A DNA stretch of 64,000 nt, taken from positions 2,666,001 to 2,730,000 of the forward strand of contig CAUJLY010000006.1 of the NCBI GenBank assembly GCA_963281155.1. Reading direction: 5' to 3'. The first letter of the stretch is position 1. Every line of letters begins with the position of its first letter. The notes under the pieces were generated by a model. The model saw only the letters and a program-made list of their open reading frames with translations, made no database searches and was not told where the DNA came from. Shown here piece after piece: positions 52,720 through 64,000 of the stretch. Position numbers and translations under genes: made by a program. The DNA comes from Rhabditophanes sp. KR3021. Taxonomy: Eukaryota; Nematoda; Chromadorea; Rhabditida; Alloionematidae.

Positions 52720-55700
52720 ATTGTTAATGAGAGAGAAAAATCAAAAAATATTATTTTTTGTAACAATTGATATGCCAAACTATTTATATAAATATGTAAA
52801 TGAAGTTTATTTTCTTTGAAACTCAAACTTTCCAGATGTTAGTTATCTACAAATAAACGTAACTTATGATTAATTAATAGAAAATGATATTTTTCAAGAA
52901 TAAAATAAAAAATACCAAATAACAGTCATATATTATTTAACAAAAAGTTTAGTTTATAAATTGGTGAAAAAAATACAGTCTAATGGATATATAAATATCA
53001 CAAAGATAAAAAAGTTGGTGGGATAAAAACAAAAATTATATCTTAGTAGTACATAATGACACTAAATTTAGTTTATATTTCAGTTTATATGCTTCTTAAA
53101 CAAGAAGTTGATATGACTTTAAAGGCAAGAAGATTAACAACAATACCGCCTTAGTATAATATACTAATAATGATAAAAGGCGCTCTTTTAAATAAATTAT
53201 AGAAATGGAGCTGTGGTTGGTTAGGCAAATTTATGTGATTATTAGAAAGGTGATACGAAATAATAACGAGCACTGACAAAATGATTAAGAACAATAGGTC
53301 CCACTTTTCAAACATTCCTTCAGCTATTATTGCACTTCTGTCACTTTTTCGATTCAATTATTTAGAAACTTAGATTTATACATTCGTCTATATTTAAATT
53401 ATCAAAAAATGTGATAAAGAATAGGCCAATGAATAGGATGGTACGAGTTGAAATATTTAAAAAATAGATTTGAGATTAAGATGACATAACGGAAAAAAAT
53501 GAATAATGTGACTGGCCTGGATGTCTGTTTTATTATCAAAAAGTCGCGTGTTTCCCTAAATGTTACCCTCAAATAATAATGGAGGATTGTAAAAAAAAGA
53601 TAAAGAATCTTTCTTATCTTATTTTCATGTTATTGTATATTTATAACTATTTTGAACGCTAATTTCGCTAAAACTTATACCCTGGGAAACGTGGAAATAG
53701 ACTAAGGCTAAATATGGTCCAATATCAAAATATTATCCTTATTGGATTAGTGACAAAAATGAAGGGTATACAAAAAATGGCCCCTAATTGACAAATAAAA
53801 TACAAACAAAATACAACAAAATAAAATAAAGGAAGTGTGGAAAGAATCAGGATTTGGATATGTAGATGCACATATCAACAAATCATATTATAATCATATT
53901 ATATCATATTATATAGTTCCAAGTACATTAAACTTAATATTTGTAAGTATGTGTAATTGATGCCGACGTATATTCATTTGTTCTAAAGCCGTAGTTTAGT
54001 ATTTATGATAATGCCATTATTACATATTGGTCAAATTGTTTTACATACATCATAATGGTATCATCATTTCTATTTACAATTATTTTTAGCGCCCATTTTT
54101 ATACATACATGCATAGATTAGTACAAATTAAACAAAGCAGAAATTGATAATGCTTGATATTTTTAGTGGTGTAAACTAAATGTGATCCATTCCATTATTT
54201 TAACAATGTTTAACAATGTGCGAGAATAATATTTTGATTAAATTCAAAGATAACAAATATACTTGATAACAACGGCAGTTAACATTAAAAAATATGGAGA
54301 ACGAGATCGTTTAAAGAAGATTCACATAACAAAAGCCACAACAGTCATATGGAAGAAACTTAATAAAAATTGAAATGAATAGTACTAAGTATGTTTATTT
54401 GAAAGGAAAAGGTTTTCTAAAAAGTTGTGTTTATATCCAAATATATAAATAAATAAAAAAGTAATCAAGATATTAAAAATAGAATATACATTCCTGCTAA
54501 CCTATGTATGGGCAGGAAGGGAAAACATATCACATGTTGAGTTTATCACACTATGGATATCATCCTTTAATAGTGTAATCTTGCATATCCGACAAAGAAG
54601 GTAATGCTTATTTTTTTGAAAAGAATCATTTGTATGAATTGCAAAATTACTCAAACTAAGAAAAGTTATTTTGTCAATGAAGGCAAAAGTAGGTACAACA
54701 ATAATAAATATGACTACTGAAAAATTGCATTCAAAAAATGATAATTTAAAAAAGAAATTACTATTGTTCAAAAAATTGATGAATACTAAACACATTTTAT
54801 GATAGCTAGTAAAATGTTAAATTCACAGCCACAATTTGCATGTCATCAAATAAATATTGAGCAATATATCCTCCATCAATCTTGTTTATTATTATTAATT
54901 AATTTTTGCATGTCCGAAGCCAAGATTTATTCCTTAGATAGTGAGCTGGAAATGATGAAGCATGCACTATATTTATTTAAATTTGAAATAAATAGATGAA
55001 TGAGTGACTGATGAGTGTGTATAAAGTTAATTGTGGCAAAAACTCATGACAATACTATAAATCTTTGATAAAAATGGAAGTGTTAATTTTAATATAAAGC
55101 AAAATATAACTATAATAATTCGTAGTTGCATGAAGCTGTCAGTTAATAAATTTGAAGCAATTATTTTGTAGAAATAACAGCTATGATTACGGTGTTGCAT
55201 TTAAATATGATGTAATAAATTGTTAAAATAATAAATTACAAACAAAGGAGAGTTTTTGGGAGATGAAAAAATATTCTTTGGCTCAAAATGATCTATTATA
55301 TCTATTATATTAACCTTAAATGTTAAATTTAAAATTAAGGATAGTTTACAAGAAGCTGGGGATAAAGGAAACGTATTCTTTTTTTGGATTGATACGGGAA
55401 AAGACAACATGAGAGGAGATTATATCTTTGGATTGAAGTTAAAATTAATCAAGAGCGGAAAGGACAATTAAAGATTGGTTATATAAATGAATGGAGAACC
55501 AAAATAATTTAGTTAAAAGGCCACAACAATCTAAGTAAGAATCATGTTGAAGATTGAATTTATATTTTCCATATTGTTTGTGTCCGCGTCTACACATATC
55601 AAACCCTATTTATACTTACTATTGGCATATACATTTCTCCTCCGTTATTTATCACCGTCAAAAATAATTGCAAAAAATGAAGCAATTCATTTTGTTGGAA

Positions 55701-56527
55701 TAAGATTAGACCTTATGCAAAAATAAATTTAGCAAGGTTGAGGGAGTTTGGATGGTGGGATAATTTAAAAGTAAGCTTAAAAAATAATGGATGAAGAATG
55801 TGATAATAAATTGATGAAGAATGACATTTCGCTAATAACAACTGCTTCATTGTTAGCATGTTTAGTATTTTTGGTCGTCATAAACCTGGGGTGGTAATTT
55901 ATTATTATTAAAAAAGAAAAGCCAAGGGATTGCACATTACTTTTATCAGTGTTTTAAATTAAGTAATTAAGAAGTTTTCTCTCTTTGTGTTTTGACAGAG
56001 TTACATATTAATTTCACTTGGCTTTTCAAATCAGGAAGACAGAAATTTTTAGCAAATGGATAAAAAGTGATAATGGCCAAGAATGTATAATACACCTATC
56101 ACACCAGTCTCTCATTACATTTACAACCAAAAAGTTTGTTTATTCCTTTAAACATAACGATTGAAGAAGAAAGGTGATCTTAAAGAGCTTTCTCGTAGTA
56201 ATCCTTAGTTGTTCTTACTTATTTTTTTAAAATTCTCATTTTGAAAGTATGAACAACATAATGTTATATATTCTTTCTCAAAATGCACAATTAATATGCA
56301 AATGATAATGCAAGTGTGTATACTTAAATTTATTTTGATGAATATTTTACCATACAATTGACAGGTAACATAAATTTGAAATATGAAATTAAATATATAC
56401 ATATAAACTTGTTTTCAAATAATAATAAAGTATTTAAATATGAGTATTTATATATTGATAAAGTTTCAAGTTATCGGGTGCTGTTCTTAAAATGTTTGAT
56501 CAGATCAGTTACACAAATCTAATAGTG
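52720..56527. other. 3.8 kb gene-poor region
   Basis: AT-rich DNA between two minus-strand genes. Short frames at 54502-54795, 54799-54999 and 55544-55726 look random. A small tandem repeat lies at 53879-53917. Confidence 0.4.
53879..53917. repeat. Short AT tandem repeat
   Basis: Three or more imperfect copies of a TCATATTATA-type unit lie head to tail. Confidence 0.6.
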
Positions 56528-57275
56528 TTATGTTTTTGAGCAATGCTCAGAACAATTATCCTCTTCACAGGATGAAAACGAAAGATGGTCCAAATTGTGT
56601 TGAGGTTCCTCTTGAGGGGGTGCTGTTTGGCGGGATGCATTGCTAGAAGAATATGAAGATGATTTAACCACGCTTTTGACACTTTTTGATGATTTCGAAG
56701 GTCCTCTAGAAACGGATGCTGAAGACAAAGATTCAGTGGCTGTCTTGGTTCGAGATGAAGATGATCCTCTTTTGAGATTAGTATGAGGTTGGTTTGAAGA
56801 CACAAGTCGTGATAGTAATGTACCCGTTAGATATTTTTGCTCTGGGGTGGGATAAACTATTTGCACTTCTATGACACGTTCATGTAAATTTTTTGTTGAA
56901 GCTGAATGATAATACTTTAATGCACAAATAATAAATATTAGGAAAAATAGACATAAGAATGCCGCTCCAATTAATGCGTAATGTACATTTGTCTAAAATG
57001 ATAATGATTTAGTTACATAATGGTGGAAATGTAGAAATGGTAATTATGTAATTGTAAAATGTTATGATTTGATTAAAAACAACTTATTACAATCAAATCA
57101 TCAATTTTCATGATTAACTTACTTCATTTATTGGAGTATATTTCCATACTATTAATAATATTGCTGTAACTAGTAGATTGATGAATATTATTAATGCCAA
57201 TACAGTCGTTTGGCAATACTGCCTAATAGATGGTTTATAAATAGATCTGGACTCTGTATTATCAAAAGATGTCAT
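56528..57275 (-). CDS. Two-pass membrane orphan with Ser-rich tail, 205 aa
   Basis: Minus-strand exons 57123-57275 and 56528-56992 join in phase 0 (intron 130 bases, GTAAGT donor) to 205 aa. A short cytosolic N-terminus (MTSFDNTESRSIYKPSIRQ) precedes TM1 (about 24-44, LALIIFINLLVTAILLIVW), a tiny loop KYTPINETNVHY, TM2 (about 57-76, LIGAAFLCLFFLIFIICAL) and a 125-residue tail. The tail is very rich in Ser/Lys/Thr (KRGSSSSRTKTATESLSS) and ends acidic with Cys (SSCEEDNCSEHC). The topology resembles the two-pass protein 4 kb downstream on the same strand, but I see no clear sequence identity. The family is unknown. Many phosphorylation sites are likely in the tail. Confidence 0.65.
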
Positions 57276-57429
57276 GAAGGAAAGTCCATACAATTTCAGG
57301 TAGCTCTAATATTTCGAAAAAATATTATAATAATAAAATAGTTGAATGAGAATGTGTTAAAAATTCAAGTTTTGATAAAAGATATGTGTCTGAAAAATGA
57401 AGTGATTTAGTGACTGACAATATTGTCAT

Positions 57430-57493
57430 TAAAGGTGATGAGACAATTAACAAAAATTGCAGAGTCCCGTTAATGAACAACCCATCACCTTTG
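57430..57493. repeat. Inverted repeat, hairpin-forming
   Basis: AAAGGTGATG (57431-57440) and CATCACCTTT (57483-57492) are perfect complements. An inner ATTAAC / GTTAAT pair makes a second stem around a 17-base loop. It could be a transcription-factor dyad or a structured RNA. It matches no microRNA that I know. Confidence 0.55.
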
Positions 57494-57722
57494 TAAAATA
57501 AACCGGTTACGCTTAAATTTTATGATGTCTACAATAATTATTGTTTTCATCTGACAAGAGTCCCGAGAAACAAATAGAAAACAAAATGAGCTGCTTCTCT
57601 TTTGTGCTATGAATATGCCTTGCAACACCCTAATCAAAATTATTGTATATTATTTGCTTAAACTCATATGAATAAATAAAGTAAGAACTGAACTTACAGC
57701 AGATTAATTTGATATACCCCTT

Positions 57723-57758
57723 TACGTTTAAGGTTGTTAACACGACTACCTAAACGTA
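57723..57758. repeat. Compact inverted repeat
   Basis: TACGTTTA (57723-57730) pairs with TAAACGTA (57751-57758), with further pairing of GGTTGT and ACTACC (one mismatch) around a 7-base loop. It lies in the upstream region of the minus-strand two-pass gene. Confidence 0.5.
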
Positions 57759-59894
57759 TTAGCGTAGATGAGGTTTGTGTTTGCGAATCATCTATTGAGT
57801 AAATAAACCTAAGAAATATTGTTTGAATTAAAAAGTACATCAAGATACAAAAACACCGCTAACACATTTGTACAAACGTTAATAAAGGGAGTGCAATATT
57901 TGCCATTTAAATTTTCTAATAACTGTATGTGTACAAATACACCTGGAATTAAGATGATCAACTAAGTCAAGTTAAATTTGAATAAACTTTACAAAATTTA
58001 ACCTGATTTTTAACACTTATCAACATTTTACATTAAAATAAATTACAGGAGCTAAAGATGGTTCAAAACAGTTGACTAATTCAGGTGTGTTTCTAGAAAT
58101 GATCAACAAAGGTATTTTTATTAACGTCCTTAACACTGTTCTATACTCACCTTACAATAGAAATCTTCTCCATTGAGCGACAATCAAAACGTATTCACAC
58201 ATATCTATATAGATATAAACCTTTTTAATAAGTTTCTCCTTCCCATCAATCGTACAAAAGTCTTGAAAAATTAATAAACGACAAGATGATTTATAAAACA
58301 CTTTATACAAAACAATCCTCTGTATTAACACGAAACTTCTTTATTTTATATCATATTGTTAATCATCTAATTTATTAATCACTTTATTACACACATTTAA
58401 ACTACCTCTTGTAAATTCCGTTAACTTCTTTTGTCAAGAAATTGTATATAAACGGACAAAAAATAGAATGATATAAAAGAATTAATGTAGTAGTTTTATA
58501 AAGTAGCTTAGGGTAATAAATTTTTTATTTATTAAAAATACTAAACAACATTTTGCGATCATGAATATAACCATTTCAGTTAAATACATTCTTAATTTTT
58601 AAATACCAAAAAATAGGGCTAATAAAGACTACCTCGAGCAGTTTAAGTATACTTTGTAAAAACTTTTAAACTATAGACAATTCTCGCTAACTAGAAGTTT
58701 ATTTAATGAATTTATTTAAGAGCAAACAAAAAATATAAAAAGTAAAGAGCTTATCATCTCTGAAATTTATTTGCTTTTTAAAGAAAGTTAAATAACATAA
58801 TTAAAGAAAAAACGAACATAATAATTAGTTTGTTTAAAATGGAATGGTCTAAAAGCTGTCACCAAATTTACGGAATTTTGATAATCAAATTAGTCATTTA
58901 AGTATCTTTTTTGAATCCTGAATTTAAATGCATTACAAATATGTCAGAGACTTGTTTTAATTTATTCTCAATGACTCTTAAACGAAACTGAGTATTACTA
59001 ATATTTAATCGCTTTGTTTGAATTTCTACAAAGAATAATTGCCATACGAATCAAAGTTATTACGATAGGGTCAAAAATAAATAATTTTGAAAGCAAATCT
59101 TGACACTACTGCAAATTCTTAAAAGTAAATAAGCTAACAAGCTGGACCAATATTGAAAAACAAATATCCTTCATGTGATCTTTTATTTAAAATTGCAGGT
59201 AAGAAATGATGAAAAACTACAATCTACTTTTAAGAATTTGTAAAAAGTCAAAAACAATACAATTATAAGAAAATGTCCAGTGTAATTATCCTTGACGCTT
59301 TTTTGGAATTCAATGCAACTCGTTTCCTCCCATTAACATTAATTATTTAAAAGCAATTATGAAACATGGTAGTCTTTGTTAATAATTCTAAACAAAATAG
59401 TCTATGAAAGTCAACATGTGCTTTTTCCTAAACAAAGGGACAAATGTGTTACATATTAAATGAAAACGTTTAGGATAATTTTATAAATTGAATTTATAGA
59501 AATCAATGATAGAAAATATTGTAGTTTAAGAAAATAAACCATGAAAAATCATAATTTGTACAATTTGATCGTTTAACTCATCCTGTGATAATTTATGAAT
59601 TACTGCACAAATAATTGCAAACTTTAAATCACTTATCTTGCCAATTATAGTTACCAATGTGAACCCTAATTTTGTGTAATAATGACGATAAACAAACACT
59701 TTAAATATAAGTTTTATCTTTTAATAATATACAGAAACGTTGCACACAATAAATGAAATAAATTAGGAGTGTAAAATGGGTACAACATTGATAAGATTTA
59801 TTAGCTAACAAAATCGAAGATATAATAACAAGACAAATTCTATCAAAGAGTTATCCTTTATAAAGGGCCTTATATGCTACAATTAAGCCTACGA

Positions 59895-60110
59895 ATTACC
59901 AAGGAATTTTGGTAATTTTTGTTATTTGGTTGGCATTTTGATTAGGTAAATTGAAATTTTTTGGTACTCGGTAGCCAAAGTTTAAAGCAGTATTTTACCT
60001 TAATTTATATACTAGTTACCAAAAAATTGGTAATTTTTGGTATTTTTAAAAAACGTTTACTTGGTTCGGTAAATTAATACTTTTGGTAGTTAGTTTGGTA
60101 TTTTCTTTAG
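59895..60110. repeat. GGTA/TACC-rich repeat patch with small palindromes
   Basis: Words of the form TTTTGGTA and its complement recur about ten times. They include palindromes ATTACCAA-N6-TTGGTAAT (59895-59916) and GTTACCAA-N4-TTGGTAAT (60015-60034). It looks like a degraded simple satellite or decayed terminal repeats of a small element. No coding remnant is seen. Confidence 0.5.
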
Positions 60111-61242
60111 TACTTTAACAGCATCTATGCTACAATCAAGTGTTAATATTAGTGAGTAAATCCAAATGACATCCAAAATTATCAGTAAATTTGATTCGTA
60201 TATCCAATTCTTTATTAACTGCGATCCATCTCAATTTAAAAGACATTCTTTTCAATAATTAAAATATTTGTTTAATAAAGCCATGGCCATATTATATATT
60301 CATATGTAGATTAAAACTTATGGATGAGAATAAATAAGAGAACAAATGCTATTTTGTCGTTTACTCAGCTTTATGATATATTTCATGAAGCCAAATCAAA
60401 ATCAATTCAACGATAAAATATTGTAAAAGAAATCTGAAGTTTCATTACTTGAATCAATCAACATCATATGATTAGCAACTTTTCACTTGATATCAATATT
60501 TCAATTTGTTTTGTATTTTTAAAAGTTGTCTTGCTTTCAAAATATAAAGTTTGATTAGTTGAAAGGAAAGTTTATTTTAAAAATCACATGCATATTTCTA
60601 GAGTTTGGTCTTATTTACGCCAAAAGTCCCGGGAAAGACATGTAAATATTTTCATAAAAACTTCTGTCCAAGTCATGCCAACTAAAAAAGTGTTTCTTTT
60701 TTGTAAATGCCCCGAACTAACTTCCTAAAGAAGTCAATTAATGTTATCAAATGCATAAGTGTTGATGACGCATTATTAATGAATTACATATACTGCATCA
60801 TATATACATCAGTACATCTTAAATACGTGTAAAAGAATTATATTTATATACAATCTCGTTGATCTAGTGTATATATTGCAAATACAAAAATGTACGTCAA
60901 TTAGTCTTTCAAAATGCAATATGTTAATAGACTTCTTTTTAGTTGAGATTGCTATTAATTCATTTAGCAATTTTAATATTGACTTTCAGTTGTTATTGTA
61001 TAATTATGCTTAATTTAGTACTACGAGCAGTTTAACCGAACAATTTTAAAATAATCCAAATCATCTGACCTTGTTTTTACTCTTCTTAGTATTTAAAAAA
61101 ATGTTGATTTTGTTTAGACGTAAGTTTTTAAATAAATAATGTCGTTATGATATTTTCAATCAATTTCGACGCGATCATATACTTTAATTCAACCTATTTA
61201 CTATTTCTTTTTTGCTGATTTACTCTATTATTTTTTTGCAGG

Positions 61243-61752
61243 ATGAAGGAGGTTTTTAAATATTGGCATGTAAATTTATTTATTTGTATGTATTTGATTT
61301 CGTTGGTCTCTTCGATGGAGGACAATTTGAATAAAATACATTATAAATATGTATCAAACAAATTGGACTCGGAACTATCAAAAAATACTAAAGCTACAAA
61401 TAAGTCCACAGAAAATGATACTTTGATCATAGGAAAACAAAATCAAGAGAAGGAAAAGTTTGAAAGAGACACAGAAGATCTGTCGAGGGTAATATTAAGT
61501 TTGAACTAAAGATATTTACATTTGATCTTTATAGAAACTGTTTCTAGAACATTGGAACAAAAAAATGTCTGCTTATTTTTCTTTAATATTTATTTGCTCT
61601 TTATTATTCATTATTTGGGTACTAAACACTTATACTCAATTCGCTCAGTAAGTTTTAATTCAAACCCATTCATCATTCATATATTTTATAGGGAATATGA
61701 ATATTATAAATTATTAAAGAAAAGAAAACTTCAAGCTACGATATCTGTATAA
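61243..61752 (+). CDS. Small single-pass membrane orphan, 139 aa
   Basis: Exons 61243-61488, 61535-61647 and 61692-61752 join in phase to 139 aa (introns 46 and 44 bases). A signal peptide (about residues 5-24, FKYWHVNLFICMYLISLVSS) is followed by a hydrophilic Lys/Asn/Glu/Thr ectodomain of about 60 residues without Cys. A TM helix follows (YFSLIFICSLLFIIWVL), then a basic tail (YYKLLKKRKLQATISV). Type I topology is inferred. The ATG sits one base after the acceptor TTTTTTTGCAG at 61241, an arrangement typical of nematode spliced-leader trans-splicing. No family is recognised. Three small exons in phase, a signal peptide and a TM make chance unlikely. Confidence 0.65.
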
Positions 61753-63125
61753 ATATTAAGACAAAAAACTTTTATAACTTTAAAGCATACATATATTTTT
61801 TCTGATTGTGTGATTATTAGATTGTAAATAAGTAGTTTAAAATAACCAATAAATGAACTTATTAATCAAACAATCGAAATGTGAATTGTACAAAAATTGA
61901 ACAAAAAATTCAGTTGATGGTTTATGGAAATTGTTCTACATGATTAGTTTTACGTTGGACTTATACCCTTTGCAATGTTACACATATAGACAACTTATGC
62001 TTATCAAATCATTTAACTTTGTGCTTTGAGGCAAAATAAACCTTTTTTTCGACATTGTATGTAAAAATAACAATCAATGCTCTAGGGAAACTATTTAAAA
62101 TACATACTTTTTAAAAATATTACCAGGTTGTTGTCATGACACCATAAACAGCAGCACTTGACATTTACAAGAAACACATCACGTTGTAGTATTGACATTA
62201 AATCTTTTAATTCAACTCCAATAAATTATTTCTATTAACATTATTTAAGTAATTTTATAAATAATAAAAAATAAATGTAAGTTACGTGTGTATGTGCATC
62301 TAAAAGTTAAATATGGATTAGAGGCTTTTGGAGGTTAAATTATGTTTAAATTAAAGCTCGAGACTGGTACACATTCTTTTTGTATTGTAGTTACTGCTTC
62401 TCAAACAAACGTCTGTCTTTAATTAATTTTGTGCACGCCAATTCGTCGTTATGTTCTTATTTTTCATGAGATTTCGACTTTTATAAGGTTTCATTTAAAT
62501 GATTGGGCTTGATGACAGGCATTATAAAAACAAACCAGGTTAATTAAGTCTGTTTATTATTTATGCTATTAAAAAAGCAAGTTGTGTGGCTTCATCTTTT
62601 CTTAGTGATGTATCCATATTTGTATTATTTATGAAAAGCATAACATTTCATAAGCCTTTTTATATCATTGCATTAAAAAACTATAAACGCAACCTTTTTT
62701 GACATTAATTACAATGAGTACACCACTTACATACATCCTAAAACCATTTGTATTTCAATCCATAAAATAATTTTATTTTGATTGTTTCAGCTACGCACTT
62801 TGCATATTCAAGAACAAATTATTACATTTCTATTTTATTAAATCAAACTATTTACCAATTGATGAATATATTCAAAACCTAAGATATATAGTCATCATCG
62901 TCAAATTGACATTACATCAAACTATTGTCACAAAACGACCATATATAAAAATCATATTATTATATAAAGAAGAAAGCGAACTCATATATTTTATTTGCTT
63001 TGATATCAAACATTTGATTTTGTGTTTAGTTTCATAACTCACTATTTCTTGTCAATCATTAAATAGATTTTGGGCAAAATTTTATATTAAGACTGGTGGG
63101 TGCTCTTTAATTTGTCGGGACTATT
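61753..63125. other. 1.4 kb intergenic region
   Basis: AT-rich, stop-dense and without gene-like frames. It includes the 3' UTR of the small membrane gene and upstream DNA of OST-alpha. Confidence 0.4.
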
Positions 63126-64000
63126 ATGGATTCTTTGCTGAGAAAAATTATACCTATAGTAGGTGGCAAAATGAATATCAGTACGCCGAGTATTGAGGAA
63201 TGGTTTACACGTATGTTTGAAATTATTAATTATGGTTATGTATGTATTTATGCCTTTTTTAGAAATGTATCCAACCTATACGGCAGCAATAGTCTTGTCT
63301 CTAATCTTCTCAATTGTAATTATTAATTTGGGATTTTTACATCTTTATTACGTGTGGAGATACGTGAGTATCGAGGTTATACAGGTGGATTTATATTGGC
63401 TTGTATGTTGTTCACCTGTAAGTTGACCAATTCATGGTTTTATGAAAAGCATTTGATACTTTTTAGATATGTTCAATATGCGCTTTTCTGGGTATGATTA
63501 TTCCTAGAGCAGGTGCCTTTCTGTATGCATTTGGATTAGTTTTTTTCATGTTGTGTTTGTTTGTGGTAGTAACATTAAAATCCAATTTGTTTGGGGGAAG
63601 AGCAAAGATGTGTGAATATTTGATGGAGAACAATAAAAAATTAAAACTCAAAGTGTTACCATTTTGTTGTTGTTGTAATTTTTTGCCTGAATATTCACCA
63701 ACAGAGAAAAATGTCAGAAGAATGGAATGGCTGATATTTCAATCACCTTTGCTTCGTGCTTTTTTGGAGATTATAAATATCGTTGTATATCTGGAGATCA
63801 GCACAAGAGATCATATGTGGTTTACAATATCTTCTCTGACCGGAATATTGTCGATGTTAGTGGCGAGTTATGGGACTTATATCGTGATCCCGCTAGGTAG
63901 TGTAAGTATATTTTTTCAAAACTATTAATACATTTGATTTGATATCACTATTTACAAATAAACTGTGTTTTTGTTATTTTTAGGAAAAATTATCTGGATG
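63126..64000 (+). CDS. Organic solute transporter alpha (OST-alpha/SLC51A-like), partial
   Basis: Exons 63126-63210, 63263-63417, 63467-63901 and 63984 onward. The gene continues past the window edge. The 230 residues seen contain several TM helices (IVLSLIFSIVIINLGFL; FLYAFGLVFFMLCLFVVVTL; a third after LRAFLEIIN). The OST-alpha signature follows: FGGRAKMCEYLME, then LPFCCCCNFLPEYSPTEKNVRRM, the Cys cluster followed by the polar loop found in SLC51A. Family role: with a beta subunit in vertebrates, facilitated export of bile acids and steroids; C. elegans OSTA proteins act in glia and other cells, possibly on membrane traffic. A GTGAGT at 63364 offers an earlier alternative donor for exon 2. 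It belongs to the same superfamily as the TMEM184 gene 21 kb upstream but is clearly a different branch. Confidence 0.88.

Larger units (their letters stand above)
57276..61242. other. 4.0 kb gene-poor divergent region
   Basis: AT-rich DNA between divergent genes. Two compact inverted repeats lie 155 and 450 bases upstream of the minus-strand gene (listed separately). A GGTA/TACC repeat patch lies at 59.9-60.1 kb. A strong polypyrimidine acceptor TTATTTTTTTGCAG ends at 61241, one base before the next ATG. Confidence 0.4.

Noticed and set aside
54300..54320. GAGATCGTT, seed of the bantam/miR-58 family
   Set aside because: Short match without hairpin.
56509..56805. Second minus-strand frame (98 codons) over the Ser-rich tail
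   Set aside because: Out-of-frame shadow of the 205-aa two-pass membrane gene, which joins cleanly to its first exon.
60630..60660. GAAAGACATG, the 5' core of miR-71
   Set aside because: Only ten bases match and there is no hairpin.

Overview
The window looks like nuclear DNA of a chromadorean nematode. It is AT-rich. The genes are broken by very short introns (mostly 32-90 bases) with strong GTAAGT donors and TTTCAG/TTTTAG acceptors. Several start codons sit just downstream of a spliced-leader-type acceptor, and the gene set includes nematode types (an EGL-15-like FGF receptor, an SRX-type serpentine receptor, TAG-53-like attractin). Low intron density and large single exons would fit the Tylenchina (Strongyloides/Rhabditophanes-like), but species cannot be fixed from the sequence alone. 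Exon joins were made by hand. Each multi-exon model was checked for splice phase and a total length divisible by three. There is no transcript evidence. LAYOUT. 0.8-4.9 kb: FGF receptor tyrosine kinase (+). 5.5-6.2 kb: orphan open frame (+). 6.4-7.4 kb: helical orphan (-). 7.8-10.0 kb: peroxisomal DHAP acyltransferase GNPAT (+), converging on tyrosine aminotransferase (-, 10.1-11.5 kb). 14.3-14.9 kb: 171-aa orphan (-). 17.8-19.6 kb: 530-aa secreted or anchored orphan (+). 20.5-22.2 kb: glutamate transporter with altered signature loops (+). 22.6-24.0 kb: alkylglycerol monooxygenase (+), converging on a 160-aa membrane orphan (-). 25.6-26.6 kb: SRX-like GPCR (-). 27.4-28.2 kb: MsrA (+). A 5.7 kb gene-poor stretch is followed by attractin (33.9-37.9 kb, +) and a TMEM184 protein (40.8-42.3 kb, +). 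A disordered orphan (-) lies at 44.6-45.5 kb. A 6.4 kb gene-poor stretch then carries the clearest RNA gene, mir-124, on the minus strand at 46.43-46.50 kb. Two small two-pass membrane orphans (-) lie at 51.9-52.7 and 56.5-57.3 kb. A small signal-peptide/one-TM orphan (+) lies at 61.2-61.8 kb. A genuine organic solute transporter alpha gene (+) runs off the right edge from 63.1 kb. HOW GENES RELATE. No bacterial-style operons are seen. GNPAT (first step of ether-lipid synthesis) and AGMO (the enzyme that cleaves ether lipids) lie 13 kb apart. Attractin keeps the MSSRPFASV juxtamembrane motif known in vertebrate attractins and MEGF8. TMEM184 and OST-alpha are two members of one transporter superfamily within 23 kb. 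The most striking single observation is an intact mir-124 hairpin, with a mature sequence identical to the animal consensus, in a region without recognisable protein genes.
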